Numbered from the stretch's first letter, positions 1 through 9,691 are shown. The stretch: DNA of 64,000 bases from Simplicispira lacusdiani (GCF_003604195.1 NZ_QXGR01000005.1:62001-126000); one strand, 5' to 3'. The notes: generated from the letters alone by a model not told the origin. A program made the numbers and translations.

Positions 1-601
1 CGCGCGGCTCGGCAGGCGCCACCACCGGCCGGCGCGGCGCGGCGGCGCTGGCCGGCTGCGCCGGCTCGGCAGCCACCGTCACGGATGGACGGGCCGCGGC
101 GGCGGCCACCCGCGCCACGGCCGGCTCACCTCCGCCCGCTCCTGGCGCGGCCACGCGTTCGGGCATGGCGGGCGGCGCGGGCTGCGGCTCCCAGGGAATG
201 GCCACAGGCGCCGTCGAGGGCAGCACGGTGTCGGGCAGATCGGCCAGGAACGTGTAGGTGCGGGTGATCTTGCCCGCGCAACCGACCGACAGGGCCACGG
301 TCAGCACGGGCTCGTCGGCCAGCATCGAGGTCTGCACACGCACGGCCGGCACCTGGCCCGGCGCCTGCGGCAGTGGGACGACGCGCACCTGGCCTCGGCC
401 CACCGGGTTTTCGCCAGACACCAGGTCGGCGGCCAGGCAGGAGGACTCCAGGTCCATGCCCGGGTCCAGCTGGACGTCGAAAACCAGGTCCACCGGGCGG
501 CCCAGCAGCACACGCCCATGCGCGCTTCCCAAGGAAAGCGCGGCCGCATCGCCAGCGGCCAAACCCCAAACCAGGACCAACCATGCGTTACGAGGATTCA
601 C
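1..601 (-). CDS. FimV-like exported protein, N-terminal part (3' end outside window)
   Basis: The minus-strand frame opens at a GTG and stays open to the window edge (about 200 codons). It begins with a signal-peptide-like stretch (MNPRNAWLVLVWGLAAGDAAA). Next comes a domain starting LSLGSAHGRVLLGRPVDL and containing ALSVGCAGKITRTYTFLADL. This is the pattern of betaproteobacterial FimV-type N-terminal domains, which sit in the periplasm and support type IV pilus or inner-membrane complexes. After about residue 125 the sequence becomes an Ala/Pro/Val-rich linker, also usual for the family. The frame has no in-frame ATG near its start. The GTG with an upstream GGGAAAA is my choice and is uncertain. 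It diverges from the ATPase gene. The family call rests on motif resemblance only. Confidence 0.55.
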   Translation of the reverse strand, partial: MNPRNAWLVLVWGLAAGDAAALSLGSAHGRVLLGRPVDLVFDVQLDPGMDLESSCLAADLVSGENPVGRGQVRVVPLPQAPGQVPAVRVQTSMLADEPVLTVALSVGCAGKITRTYTFLADLPDTVLPSTAPVAIPWEPQPAPPAMPERVAAPGAGGGEPAVARVAAAAARPSVTVAAEPAQPASAAAPRRPVVAPAEPR

Positions 602-857
602 GATTTTTTCCCGTGGTTTCAGTTCATTCTGGCACCAAAGGGTGACCAAGCGAAAGAGTTTCTCGACAGCCGATGGCTATCGTAGGAATCCCCCATGTCG
701 ATCGCCCGCCACATCGCTGAATGTCGTAAGCTCTTCGGAGTCCGGACGATCGCTGGACTGTGCCGCCTGCTGCCCCGCTCCGACCTGCCAAGCGCGCCCC
801 AGGGATGCGGCATCGACCGTCAGAAGCCGCCGGGCGCACCGTCGTCCCTGCCACTTC

Positions 858-3446
858 ATGCCCGTCGACCGCTCCGAAACCCGTTCCCCGGACCTCCAAC
901 CATTGCAGGGCCTCAGCGCTGCCGATGCCCAGCGGCGCCTGGCCTCCGACGGCCCCAACCTGCTGCCCGGGAATACACCCAAGTCCACGGTGGCCATCGT
1001 GCGGGACGTCGTCACCGAGCCGATGTTCCTGATGCTGCTGGCCGCAGGCGGCATTTACCTGGCCCTGGGCGACCGGGGCGAAGCCCTGTTCCTGCTGGGC
1101 TTCGTCTTCGTGGTGATAGGCATCACGCTGGCGCAGGAGCGCAAGACACAGCGCGCGCTCGAGTCCCTGCGCGATCTTTCGGCGCCGCGTGCGCTCGTCA
1201 TCCGCGACGGCCAGGAACAACGCATCGCCGGGCGCGACGTGGTGTGTGGCGACCTGCTGGTGCTGCACGAGGGCGACCGTATCGCCGCGGATGCCGTGCT
1301 GATCGACGGCCAGCTCGAAGTGGATGAATCCCTGCTCACGGGCGAGGCCGTGCCGGTGGCCAAGCTGGCCGCAGCAACCCATGCCGCGACAGACCCTCTT
1401 CCGGCACCAGGCGGCGACGGGACCTCGGGTTTGTTCGCCAGCACGGTGGTCACGCGGGGTGTGGGGGTGGCACGCGTGTGCGCCACTGGCGCCCAGACGG
1501 CCACGGGGCGCATTGGCGCCGACCTGGCAGCCACCGTCGAACCGCCTTCGGCACTGCAGCAGGGCTCGCGCCGCCTAGTGCGAGCCCTCGGCATCGGCGC
1601 GCTCCTGCTGGCGCTGGCCCAGGTGCTGCTGGGCTGGTGGTGGAACGGCAAGCCCCTCCTGGAGAGCCTTCTCGCCGGTATCGCCCTGGCCATGGCCATC
1701 CTGCCCGAGGAAATCCCGGTCATCCTCACGGTGTTCCTGGCGCTGGGAGCCTGGCGCATCGCCCATCAGAAGGTGCTGGCACGGCGCGTGTCGGCCGTGG
1801 AGGCGCTGGGCGCCATCACCGTGCTCGCGGTGGACAAGACGGGAACGCTCACGGTCAACCGGATGGCCGTGGCCGAGCTGGCCACGCCCGGGCAGCGCTT
1901 CTGCCCCGAAGGCGCCCACCATTTGCCGGAGGACTTTCACCTGCTGACCGAATTCGCCATGCTGGCGACGCCGGGCGATCCATTCGATCCGATGGAAAAG
2001 GCCATTCAGCATTTTGGTCACCAGTGGCTGCAAGGCACCGAACATGTGCATGACGGCCGCGAGCCGGAGTTCGAATACGCGCTGTCAGGCCAGATCCTGG
2101 CCATGACGCGTGTGTTCGCCAGCGACGACCCCAGCGTGCACCTGCTCGCCGCCAAGGGCGCCCCCGAGGCGGTGGCCGATCTGTGCCACCTCGATGCCCT
2201 GCGACTGGACGCCATCCGCCGCCAGGTCGATGCCATGGCCGAGCGAGGCCTGCGGGTCCTGGGCGTGGCCAGGGGGCGCTGGCGGGGCGAGCCCTCGGCG
2301 CCCGCACAGCCCCCGCCCTGGCCGCAAAGCCAGCACGACTTTGATTTCGAATTCCTGGGCCTGGTGGCGCTGGCCGATCCGCCGCGCCCCGAAGTGCCGG
2401 CCGCCCTGGCCGAGTGCCGGCGCGCCGGCGTGCGCGTGATCATGATGACCGGCGACCACCCGGCCACAGCCCGCGCCATCGCCGGGCAGGTGGGCCTGTC
2501 CGGTCGCCCCGAGGTGCTCACCGGCCCGGAACTGGAGGCACTGGACGATGCCTCCTTGACCGCGCGCCTGCGCGACGTGGATCTGTGCGCACGCCTCAAA
2601 CCCGAGCACAAGCTGCGCCTGGTGCAGGCACTGCGCGCCAGCGGCGAGGTGGTGGCCATGACAGGCGACGGCGTGAACGACGCCCCGGCACTCAAGGCCG
2701 CCGATGTGGGCATCGCCATGGGTGAGCGCGGCACCGACGTGGCGCGCGAGGCGGCCGCGCTGGTGCTGCTGGACGACAGTTTCGCGCGCATTGTGTCAGC
2801 GATCCGCCAGGGCCGGCGCATCGACAGCAATCTCCGCAAGGCCATACGGTTCACCTTTGCGGTTCACATCCCGATCATCGCGCTGGTGCTCGGGCCCACG
2901 CTGCTGAAATGGCCCGCCCTGCTGATGCCGGTGCACATCGTGCTGCTGCAGTTGCTGATCGATCCCACCTGCGCCATCGTGCTGGAGTCCGAGCCCGAGC
3001 CCGCCGACGCCATGGAACGCCCGCCCCGCCCGGTCTCGGACTCGCCCTTCACCGCCCGGGCCCTGCTGCCACCGGTGCTGCAGGGCCTGGGCATGGCCGG
3101 CCTCCTGCTGGCGGGACAGGCCTGGCTCATGGCCGGAGGCGCAAGCGATGCCCAGGCCCGCGCCGTTGTCTTCTGCTCACTGGTGCTCGGGGTGATGCTG
3201 CTGATTCTGGCCAACCGCGATCCATCCCGCCCGGCGCTGCGGGGTGCGGCCGCTCCGACCCCCTGGCTGGCACGCATCAGCGCCGCCATGGCGCTGCTAT
3301 TGGCCGCCGTCCTGGGCATCCCCTCGCTGCGTGAACTGATGGGCCTGGCTTTGCCAGGCACGCAAGGGCTGGCGGCAGGCGTCGGCCTGGTGGTGCTGTG
3401 CCTGGCATGGCTAGAGCTGGTACGGCGGGTGGGCCAGCGCCTGTAA
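858..3446 (+). CDS. P-type cation-transporting ATPase (HAD-type, P2-like)
   Basis: An 862-residue inner-membrane ATPase. The order is a cation-ATPase N-terminal segment (GLSAADAQRRLASDGPNLLP), the actuator motif LTGEAVPV (about 160), the membrane motif ILPEEIPV (about 281-288), the phosphorylation site DKTGT (Asp 326), and the hinge motif GDGVNDAPALKAADVGIAMG, then four to five C-terminal membrane segments. PEEIP replaces the PEGLP of Ca2+ pumps and the PVALP of proton pumps, so the transported cation cannot be named. There is no N-terminal heavy-metal CxxC domain. The reading frame is open for 200 codons upstream, but family homology starts just after this ATG. No good ribosome binding site is visible, so the start is moderately sure. 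Confidence 0.85.
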   Translation: MPVDRSETRSPDLQPLQGLSAADAQRRLASDGPNLLPGNTPKSTVAIVRDVVTEPMFLMLLAAGGIYLALGDRGEALFLLGFVFVVIGITLAQERKTQRALESLRDLSAPRALVIRDGQEQRIAGRDVVCGDLLVLHEGDRIAADAVLIDGQLEVDESLLTGEAVPVAKLAAATHAATDPLPAPGGDGTSGLFASTVVTRGVGVARVCATGAQTATGRIGADLAATVEPPSALQQGSRRLVRALGIGALLLALAQVLLGWWWNGKPLLESLLAGIALAMAILPEEIPVILTVFLALGAWRIAHQKVLARRVSAVEALGAITVLAVDKTGTLTVNRMAVAELATPGQRFCPEGAHHLPEDFHLLTEFAMLATPGDPFDPMEKAIQHFGHQWLQGTEHVHDGREPEFEYALSGQILAMTRVFASDDPSVHLLAAKGAPEAVADLCHLDALRLDAIRRQVDAMAERGLRVLGVARGRWRGEPSAPAQPPPWPQSQHDFDFEFLGLVALADPPRPEVPAALAECRRAGVRVIMMTGDHPATARAIAGQVGLSGRPEVLTGPELEALDDASLTARLRDVDLCARLKPEHKLRLVQALRASGEVVAMTGDGVNDAPALKAADVGIAMGERGTDVAREAAALVLLDDSFARIVSAIRQGRRIDSNLRKAIRFTFAVHIPIIALVLGPTLLKWPALLMPVHIVLLQLLIDPTCAIVLESEPEPADAMERPPRPVSDSPFTARALLPPVLQGLGMAGLLLAGQAWLMAGGASDAQARAVVFCSLVLGVMLLILANRDPSRPALRGAAAPTPWLARISAAMALLLAAVLGIPSLRELMGLALPGTQGLAAGVGLVVLCLAWLELVRRVGQRL

Positions 3447-3493
3447 TACTGCCGTCGTTCGCATTGCAGCTCCCCCAATACCGGGCCTGCATT

Positions 3494-3549
3494 GCTATTA
3501 ATTGGCTAGCACGCAGCGCTTATCCAGAAAGCGCTGCGTGCCAATTTCC
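3494..3549. repeat. Dispersed palindromic repeat, copy 1 (between ATPase and lipoprotein genes)
   Basis: GCTATTAATTGGCTAGC is followed by a perfect 13-bp inverted repeat (GCACGCAGCGCTT / AAGCGCTGCGTGC, 7-nt loop, 3509-3541) and CCAATTT. It lies in the gap between two convergent genes and could end transcription of either. The same architecture recurs elsewhere in the window. Confidence 0.8.
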
Positions 3550-3569
3550 TATCGAATCACGGTGGCCGT

Positions 3570-4730
3570 TCAAGGGAAGGTGAAGTTCTGGCTCGCACTG
3601 GCACCAGCCGCCAGCGTGGGCAGCACGGCCTGCTTCTCGGCGAAGCCCGTCAGGCTGGCGCGCAGCAGGTACTTGCCCGCCGACGCGGCATCGGCCGTGA
3701 ACACCAGGGGCGCGGGCGCCGGCACATAGGCCGCCACGAGCGGAGCGGCCACGGGCAGCGTGAAGGCATAGGCACCGGTGGTGGCATCCACGAACTGGCC
3801 GCCCACCTCCACCGACACGCCGGCCGTCAGCGGCTGCAGGGCACGCACCAGGGTGTCAACCGGTGCCGTGCCCGACACGGTCGCCGTGGCCGATGCCGGC
3901 AAGGTGATCGGCGAGGCGGCCGCGCCAATGGGCGTCACCGTCTCGGCCGCGACTGGCACGCCCGTGACCACGGCCGTGGTGCGGCCCGGGGCCGTCATCA
4001 CCAGCGTGTAGTTGCCGGGCTCCACCGGCTGCAGCAGGAAGCGGCCCGCCGCGTCGGGCACCGTGGCCTTGACGACCGTGCCGTTGAACTGCAGCGACAC
4101 CTGCGCGCCCACCAGGGCCGCATCCATCTGGCCCTGCACGCCCGAGATGAAGCGCGGAATGACCGTCACCACCGGCTTGAGCAGGTACTGCCCGGAATTG
4201 CCCGCCCGCACCACCGACTTGCAGGCGTCGAAGTCCAGCACGAAGTCGGCCATCTTGTTCTCGGCGATGTCGATGTTGATGTTGGTCTTGACACCCGACT
4301 GCTGGCCGCTGGGCGTCTTGAGCGCCACCTCGGCACCGCCCGTGGGCACCACGGCATTGGCCGTCGGCTGGCTATTGCTGTTGTCGGCCAGGACCAGGCG
4401 CATCTGGGTGTATTTGCCCGTGGGCAGGGGCGTCTGGCCCAGCTCCATGAGCACGCCGTTGGTCAGGCCCAGCAGGTCCACGCGGCGGGCCGGGTTCAGC
4501 ACGATTTCCGACCAGCCGCCGTCGTTGTCGCCAGCGCTGCCGCTCTGGTGCACACGCACCTTCTCGATGGTCACGTAGACTGCGTCGTAGCCACAGCTCG
4601 GAGCATCGGTCAGCGCCAGGCGCAGGGTGCCACTACCGCTGGCGGTACCATCGCCTCCGCCGCCGCAGGCCGCCAACCCGGCCAGCAGGACCGCGCCCAG
4701 GGCAAATTTCGCGTTGCGCAAGAATGTCAT
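3570..4730 (-). CDS. DUF4382 domain lipoprotein
   Basis: A 386-residue exported lipoprotein. The N-terminus MTFLRNAKFALGAVLLAG is a signal peptide ending in the lipobox LAAC, followed by a Gly-rich spacer. The next region (TLRLALTDAPSCGYDAVYVTIEKVRVHQ) is typical of DUF4382, a family of unknown function found on cell-surface proteins. The C-terminal half looks like carboxypeptidase-regulatory or Ig-like repeats (GRFLLQPVEPGNYTLVMTAPG). The start was chosen because AAGGGG lies 6 nt upstream of this ATG; an ATG two codons earlier overlaps that site. It shares strand with the GGDEF-EAL gene upstream but is separated by about 110 bp. Its function is not known. Confidence 0.8.
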   Translation of the reverse strand: MTFLRNAKFALGAVLLAGLAACGGGGDGTASGSGTLRLALTDAPSCGYDAVYVTIEKVRVHQSGSAGDNDGGWSEIVLNPARRVDLLGLTNGVLMELGQTPLPTGKYTQMRLVLADNSNSQPTANAVVPTGGAEVALKTPSGQQSGVKTNINIDIAENKMADFVLDFDACKSVVRAGNSGQYLLKPVVTVIPRFISGVQGQMDAALVGAQVSLQFNGTVVKATVPDAAGRFLLQPVEPGNYTLVMTAPGRTTAVVTGVPVAAETVTPIGAAASPITLPASATATVSGTAPVDTLVRALQPLTAGVSVEVGGQFVDATTGAYAFTLPVAAPLVAAYVPAPAPLVFTADAASAGKYLLRASLTGFAEKQAVLPTLAAGASASQNFTFP

Positions 4731-4842
4731 TTGCATCCCCTTGAAATGTGAATTTTTCACATGCGAGCTTAAAAAGCATCGCCCGGCGCCGCTGTAGGAC
4801 AAAGCCTTTGGCAGCGCGGCAGTTGTAACGCAATGCGTGTCT

Positions 4843-6987
4843 TCAGGCCATGGCGGCAGCGGCCACCACCCCGCCGGACTCCTGCAGCAGGCGCGTGAGC
4901 TGCGCATCGGGCACGGGGCGCGACAGCAGATAGCCCTGGAACTCGTCGCAGCCCTGGAAGCGCAGGAAGTCGAACTGCGCCTGGTTCTCCACGCCCTCGG
5001 CCACCACCGTCTTGCGCAGGCTCTTGCCCAGCGACACGGCGGCGCGCGCGATCATGGCCACGTCTTCCTCGCACTCGATGCCGGTGACCAGCATGCGGTC
5101 GAGCTTGATGGTGTCTAGCGGGAAACGGCGCAGGTAGCTCAGCGACGAATAGCCCGTGCCGAAGTCGTCCATGGCCAGGGTCACCCCCAGGGCCTTGAAG
5201 TCGCTCAGCAGCGCCACGGTGCGCTCGCTGTCGCCCAGGAACACCGACTCGGTGATCTCCAGCTCCACCTGCGCGGGCGGCAGTTCGGCCTCGCGCAGCA
5301 GGCCCGCCACATGGGCCACGATGCCGTCATTGAGGAACAGCTGCGCTGACAGGTTCACGGCCATACGCAGCGGCACCTCGCGCCCCTGGTTCCACCGCCG
5401 CGCCGCCGCGAAGGCATTGCGCAGGACGGTGGTGGTGAGCGGCAGGATGAGCCCGGTTTCCTCGGCGATCGCGATGAAGCGGTCGGGCGCCACGGGGCCG
5501 AGTTCGGGGTGGGTCCAGCGCGCCAGCGCCTCCACGCCCACGATGCGGCGGCGGTGGTCCACCTTGGGCTGGTAATGCACCTCCAGCCCGCCCTGCTCCA
5601 GCGCGTCGCGCAGGGCGGCCTCCAGGCTCAGGCGCTCGTCGGCCTGGCGGTTGAGCTCGCGCGTGAAGAACTGGAAGTTGTTGCGCCCCCGGTCCTTGGC
5701 GGCGTACATGGCCACGTCGGCGTGCTTGAGCAGCTGCTGCGCGTCGTCGCCGTCGCCCGGGTACATGGCCACGCCCAGGCTGGCGCCCACATGGAACTCG
5801 CGCCCGCCAAGCACGATGGGCCGGCCGATGTCCTGCAGCACGCGCTCCAACAAGGAGATCACGCTGCCCATCCGGTAGTGGTCGTTGACCAGCAAGACGA
5901 ACTCGTCGCCGCCCAGGCGGGCCACGGTGTCGGAGCTGCGCAGGCAGCCGGTGAGGCGCGTGGCGATGACCTTGAGCAGCTCATCGCCGGCCGCGTGGCC
6001 CAGGCTGTCGTTGATGTACTTGAAGTTGTCCAGGTCGATGAACACCAGCGCCAGGAAGTAGCCCAGGCGCTGCGCCCGCGCGATGCCCTGGGCGATGCGG
6101 TCGCCCAGCAGCACGCGGTTGGGCAGGCCGGTGAGCAGGTCGTGGTTGGCCTGGCGTTCGAGCTGGGCCTGGTAGCGGCGCCGCTCGGTGATGTCCTGCA
6201 CCGTGCCCTCGTAGCACAGGAATTCGCCCTGGGAGCCGCGCACGATGTGGGCGTTCTCCGAGATCCAGATGCGCGTGCCGTCGCGCCGGAAGACCTCCGA
6301 CTCGAAGTTGAGCACCTGGCCCTGCGCCTTCATGAGGCGGTGGAAGACCTCGCGGCGCCCGGCCTGGACATACAGCCGGTGCTCGATGTCGGACAGATCG
6401 GCCATCAGCTCCTGCGGCGTGGCATAGCCGTAGATGCGCGCCAGCGCCGGGTTGGCGGCCAGGTACTGGCCTTCGCGCGTGGTCTGGAAAATGCCCTCGC
6501 TGGCGTGCTCGAAGATGTGGCGGTAGCGCAGTTCGGCGTGTTCCAGCGCCTCCAGCGTCGCCTGGCGCTGCGTGACATCCTCGATGAAGCCCTCGATCAC
6601 CCGCTCGCCGCGCTCGTCGCGCACGGCCACGCCGCGCTCGACCACGCGCCGCGTCTGGCCGCCGCGCGCGGTGATGCGGTACTGCACCGCGAAGCGCTGT
6701 CCGGCATCCACGGCCTCCTGCACCGCCGCGCGCACGCGGGCGCGGTCGTCGGGATGGGTGACTTCCTCCCACGAGATGACCGCGTTGCCGCGCAGCTCGT
6801 CAGGGGCGTAGCCGGTCAGGGCCAGGCAGCCCTGGCTAACGAACACCATGGTCCAGTGGCAATCGTGGCGGCAGCGGTAGGCCATGCCCTCCAGGTTGTT
6901 CACCAGCGTGTCGAGCACGCGCGCGCGGTCCACGGCCCGGGGGGAGGAAAGGCTGCCATGGCGCTGGCGCAGGGTGGAGTACGGCAC
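4843..6987 (-). CDS. PAS-PAS-GGDEF-EAL cyclic-di-GMP signalling protein
   Basis: A 714-residue cytoplasmic protein without membrane segments. Two PAS domains (about 25-145 and 150-275, the second ending YEGTVQDITERR) precede a GGDEF domain with an intact GGDEF at 359-363. The inhibitory RxxD site (RSSD, 350-353) stands five residues before it. The EAL domain has EAL at 486-488, EITES, DDFGTGYSS and EGVE, so both cyclase and phosphodiesterase sites look complete. Which activity dominates cannot be told from sequence. The start is a GTG with no convincing Shine-Dalgarno; no in-frame ATG lies near it. A one-gene unit is likely, since about 100 bp separate it from the response-regulator gene. Confidence 0.9.
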   Translation of the reverse strand: MPYSTLRQRHGSLSSPRAVDRARVLDTLVNNLEGMAYRCRHDCHWTMVFVSQGCLALTGYAPDELRGNAVISWEEVTHPDDRARVRAAVQEAVDAGQRFAVQYRITARGGQTRRVVERGVAVRDERGERVIEGFIEDVTQRQATLEALEHAELRYRHIFEHASEGIFQTTREGQYLAANPALARIYGYATPQELMADLSDIEHRLYVQAGRREVFHRLMKAQGQVLNFESEVFRRDGTRIWISENAHIVRGSQGEFLCYEGTVQDITERRRYQAQLERQANHDLLTGLPNRVLLGDRIAQGIARAQRLGYFLALVFIDLDNFKYINDSLGHAAGDELLKVIATRLTGCLRSSDTVARLGGDEFVLLVNDHYRMGSVISLLERVLQDIGRPIVLGGREFHVGASLGVAMYPGDGDDAQQLLKHADVAMYAAKDRGRNNFQFFTRELNRQADERLSLEAALRDALEQGGLEVHYQPKVDHRRRIVGVEALARWTHPELGPVAPDRFIAIAEETGLILPLTTTVLRNAFAAARRWNQGREVPLRMAVNLSAQLFLNDGIVAHVAGLLREAELPPAQVELEITESVFLGDSERTVALLSDFKALGVTLAMDDFGTGYSSLSYLRRFPLDTIKLDRMLVTGIECEEDVAMIARAAVSLGKSLRKTVVAEGVENQAQFDFLRFQGCDEFQGYLLSRPVPDAQLTRLLQESGGVVAAAAMA

Positions 6988-7089
6988 GGGCGGGAGGAAG
7001 TGTCGGAATGCCCCCTCGTTGCAATGTCCATGCCTGGCCGGGCCGCGCGCCTGCGGGCCGGCCTTGCACCGCTCTGGTGCACCGGGCGC

Positions 7090-7710
7090 TCAGGCCGGGG
7101 AGCCCCAGCGCCCCATGCGGTGCGCGAGTTCCACGGCGGAATTCACCTGCAGCTTCTCGAAGATGTTGGCCCGGTGGAACTCGACCGTGCGCGGGGTGAT
7201 GCCCAGGTGGTCTGCGATGTTCTTGTTGTAGTGCCCCTGCAGGAGCTGGTCGAGCACCTCGCGCTCGCGCATGCTCAGCGCCGCAAGCGCCTGCTGGAAC
7301 CGCTGGCGCTCGGGGGCTTCGCGCTGCATGGCCAGGGCGGCCTGGCGCGCGGCCTCCACGCGGTCCACCAGCAGGTTGTTCTGGAAGGGTTTTTCCAGGA
7401 AATCCCAGGCGCCGTTCTTCACCGCCTTAACGGCCATGTCCACATCGCCGTGGCCGGTGAGGAACAGCACCGGCCACGGCCAACCCAGGCCCTTGAGCCG
7501 CTCGAACGTGGCCAGGCCCGACAGCGGCTCCATGCGGATGTCCAGCAGCAGCACGCAGCAGTCCCAGGTGGGGCTGCCCGGGCCGAGGGACGCCAGGAAG
7601 GCCTCGCCGCCGGCCCAGCCCTGGGTCGCCAGGCCGCGCGAATCAAGCAGCCAGGCCAGGCCTTCGCGAAAGTCGGTGTCGTCGTCGACGAGGTGGATGG
7701 TGGGGGTCAT
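7090..7710 (-). CDS. dctR: FixJ/DctR-type response regulator
   Basis: A 206-residue transcription factor. The receiver domain begins IHLVDDDTDFREGL, with the acidic pocket at DDD (9-11), phospho-acceptor Asp57 (LLLDIRM) and Lys in FLEKPF. A LuxR/FixJ helix-turn-helix follows (LSMREREVLDQLLQG, then NIADHLGITPRTVEFHRANI). Its start ATG overlaps the stop of the sensor kinase gene by 4 nt (ATGA), so the two are translationally coupled. Family precedent is the DctS/DctR pair of Rhodobacter capsulatus, which activates dicarboxylate transport. Here the nearby dctA and the divergent binding-protein gene are the obvious targets, by inference. Confidence 0.88.
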   Translation of the reverse strand: MTPTIHLVDDDTDFREGLAWLLDSRGLATQGWAGGEAFLASLGPGSPTWDCCVLLLDIRMEPLSGLATFERLKGLGWPWPVLFLTGHGDVDMAVKAVKNGAWDFLEKPFQNNLLVDRVEAARQAALAMQREAPERQRFQQALAALSMREREVLDQLLQGHYNKNIADHLGITPRTVEFHRANIFEKLQVNSAVELAHRMGRWGSPA

Positions 7711-9662
7711 GGGTTGCGCGGCAGCCAGATCGTAAATTGTGCACCGTGCAAATCGGCGCTGCGCTCGACCTCGATGCGGCCATGGTGCGCCTCGACGATG
7801 GAGCGGCAGATCGACAGGCCCATGCCCATGCCGCCGCTCTTGCGGCTGAAGAAGGCGTCGAAGATGCCCTGGCGCAGTTCCGGATCGACGCCGGGGCCGC
7901 TGTCTTCCACGCGCAGGCCCGCCATGCCCTCGGCCTGCACGAGGCTGACGCGCACCGTGGGCCGCGCCGCCCCGCCCTGGGCGGCCCATTCGCCGGCATT
8001 GAGCAGCAGGTTGTGCAGCGCATGTTCGAGCAGCAGGCCGTCGGCCGGTACGGTGCAGGTGCCCTCGGGCCAGCGCCATTCCAGCGCCACGCCCTCGGGC
8101 AGCGCCACATGGCCGGCCACGCGCAGGGCGAAAGCGCGCAGCTCCAGCGGCTGGCGCGTCATTTCCTGCCGGCGCGCGAAAGCGTTGACGCGCTGGATCA
8201 CGCGGCCGGCCTTGTCGGCCAGGCGCTCCATGCGCTCGACCACGGGCGCGACTTCCTCCAGCGTGATGCGCCCTTCGCGCACGCGGTTGAGCAAGCCGTT
8301 GGCGAAGCTGCTGAGCGCGCCCAGCGGCTGGTTCAGCTCGTGCGCCAGGGTGGACGCCACCTCGCCAACGGCGATCAGGCGCCCTGAGGCCTCCAGGATC
8401 TCCTGCTGGCGCGCCTCGCGGCGCTCCATGCGCTTGCGCTCGGTGATGTCGAGCACCGAGCCCATCCAGCCGATCACGGAGCCGTCGGCCAGCGTCAGGG
8501 GCGCGCCGTGCAGCAGGGCGTCGAGCAGGTGGCCGCCGCTGTGGCGCAACTGCACCTCCACGCCCACCTGCTGCTCCGGCGGCAGGGCCATGTGCTGCCG
8601 CAGCAGCGCCAGCTCATCGCCCTGCCCGGCCGGCCAGTACGGCAGGGGCGCCGGCGCGCCCAGCAGGTCGCGCGGCGCTAGGCCCAGCATCGCGCAGAAC
8701 GCCTGGTTGACATAGAGCAGACGGCCGTTGAGGTCCCAGGCCCGCAGGCCCAGCGCGACCGAGCGCTCCATGGCCGTGCGCAAGGCGATCTGGGTCTGCA
8801 GCCGCGATTCGGCGCGCTGGCGCCGCCGCGCGTCGCGCCACAGGAAGTACACCGCCACGAGCATGCCGGCCAGGCACGCCAGGGCCACGCCGAAGAACAG
8901 GCGCGGTGCCAGCGCGGGCGCGCTGTCCAGGGGTACCACGCGCAGCGTGAGCGCGGCGCCGGGGAGCTGGACCGGCACGGCAAAGGCGTGCGGCGCCGCC
9001 GCGCCGACGGGCGCCTCGTCGTCCACGGACACCGCATGGTCCGCCAGGAACCAGGACGGAATGACCTCCTGCAGCGCCCGCTCCAACCGGATGGCGGCCA
9101 CCTGGTCGCCCAGGAAGCGCCCCTGCTCGAACAACGGCACGGCGAGCCACAGCAGGCGCTCCTGCGCTCCGCCGGCCAGCGGCAGCGGCCCGGCATAAGC
9201 GGCCCGCTGCAGGCCCCGGGTGGTCTCCAGCATGGTGGCGAACACCAGGGCGTTGTCCGGGTCCGGCCCGGCGCCGTCCAGGAAGGCCGCCGTGCCGGCC
9301 GCCGGCGAGCCCGCTGCCAGCCAGCCGTGGTGCGCCACCACGCCCGCGCCGCGCCACAACTGCCCGGCATGCAGCGGCGCGGAAGCGGCGCCGGGTGGGC
9401 GCCGCGCGAGCACGCCCAGATCGGCTTCGAGCCGGCGGAAATGGAAGCGCAGGGTCTGGTCCAGCCACTGGGCGTCGGCGTTGCGCTGGCGGTTCTCCTC
9501 GTCCACCTCGACCGTGCGCAGGAACAGCGCGAGCGCCGCGATCGCCACGGCCACCACGGCCAGCAGGCCCGCCAGCCAGACCATGGCGCGGCGGTTCAGC
9601 GCCGACGACTGCCCGGTGTCCAGCTCAAGCAAGGCGAAGTCGATGGAAGGCGCGGGCATCAT
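7707..9662 (-). CDS. dctS: DctS-like membrane sensor histidine kinase
   Basis: A 651-residue inner-membrane kinase. Membrane segment 1 (about 28-48) and segment 2 (about 254-276) flank a periplasmic sensor region of about 200 residues. A cytoplasmic PAS domain (about 300-410, ending DITERKRMERR) follows, then the dimerisation domain with phospho-acceptor His441 (STLAHELNQPLGALSSF). The ATP-binding domain has an N-box (ALHNLLLNAGEWA), a G1 box (VEDSGPGVD) and a G2 box (GGMGMGLSI). The layout matches DctS-type kinases that sense C4-dicarboxylates. It is divergent from the orphan binding-protein gene with only 29 bp between start codons, so their promoters must overlap. Two adjacent ATGs are possible starts. 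Confidence 0.87.
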   Translation of the reverse strand: MMPAPSIDFALLELDTGQSSALNRRAMVWLAGLLAVVAVAIAALALFLRTVEVDEENRQRNADAQWLDQTLRFHFRRLEADLGVLARRPPGAASAPLHAGQLWRGAGVVAHHGWLAAGSPAAGTAAFLDGAGPDPDNALVFATMLETTRGLQRAAYAGPLPLAGGAQERLLWLAVPLFEQGRFLGDQVAAIRLERALQEVIPSWFLADHAVSVDDEAPVGAAAPHAFAVPVQLPGAALTLRVVPLDSAPALAPRLFFGVALACLAGMLVAVYFLWRDARRRQRAESRLQTQIALRTAMERSVALGLRAWDLNGRLLYVNQAFCAMLGLAPRDLLGAPAPLPYWPAGQGDELALLRQHMALPPEQQVGVEVQLRHSGGHLLDALLHGAPLTLADGSVIGWMGSVLDITERKRMERREARQQEILEASGRLIAVGEVASTLAHELNQPLGALSSFANGLLNRVREGRITLEEVAPVVERMERLADKAGRVIQRVNAFARRQEMTRQPLELRAFALRVAGHVALPEGVALEWRWPEGTCTVPADGLLLEHALHNLLLNAGEWAAQGGAARPTVRVSLVQAEGMAGLRVEDSGPGVDPELRQGIFDAFFSRKSGGMGMGLSICRSIVEAHHGRIEVERSADLHGAQFTIWLPRNP

Positions 9663-9691
9663 GGGGCAGGCTTTTCAGTAGCATACCGAAC

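Noticed and set aside
258..857. Upstream extension of the ATPase frame by 200 codons
   Set aside because: It has no similarity to the family, runs opposite the FimV-like gene, and homology begins just after the ATG at 858.
624..1382. Minus-strand frame of 252 codons near the ATPase start
   Set aside because: Opposite the conserved ATPase N-terminal coding region, with His/Gly-rich shadow composition and no domain.
5509..8715. Plus-strand open frame of 1068 codons
   Set aside because: Runs opposite three recognisable genes (GGDEF-EAL, DctR, DctS) and has shadow-type composition.
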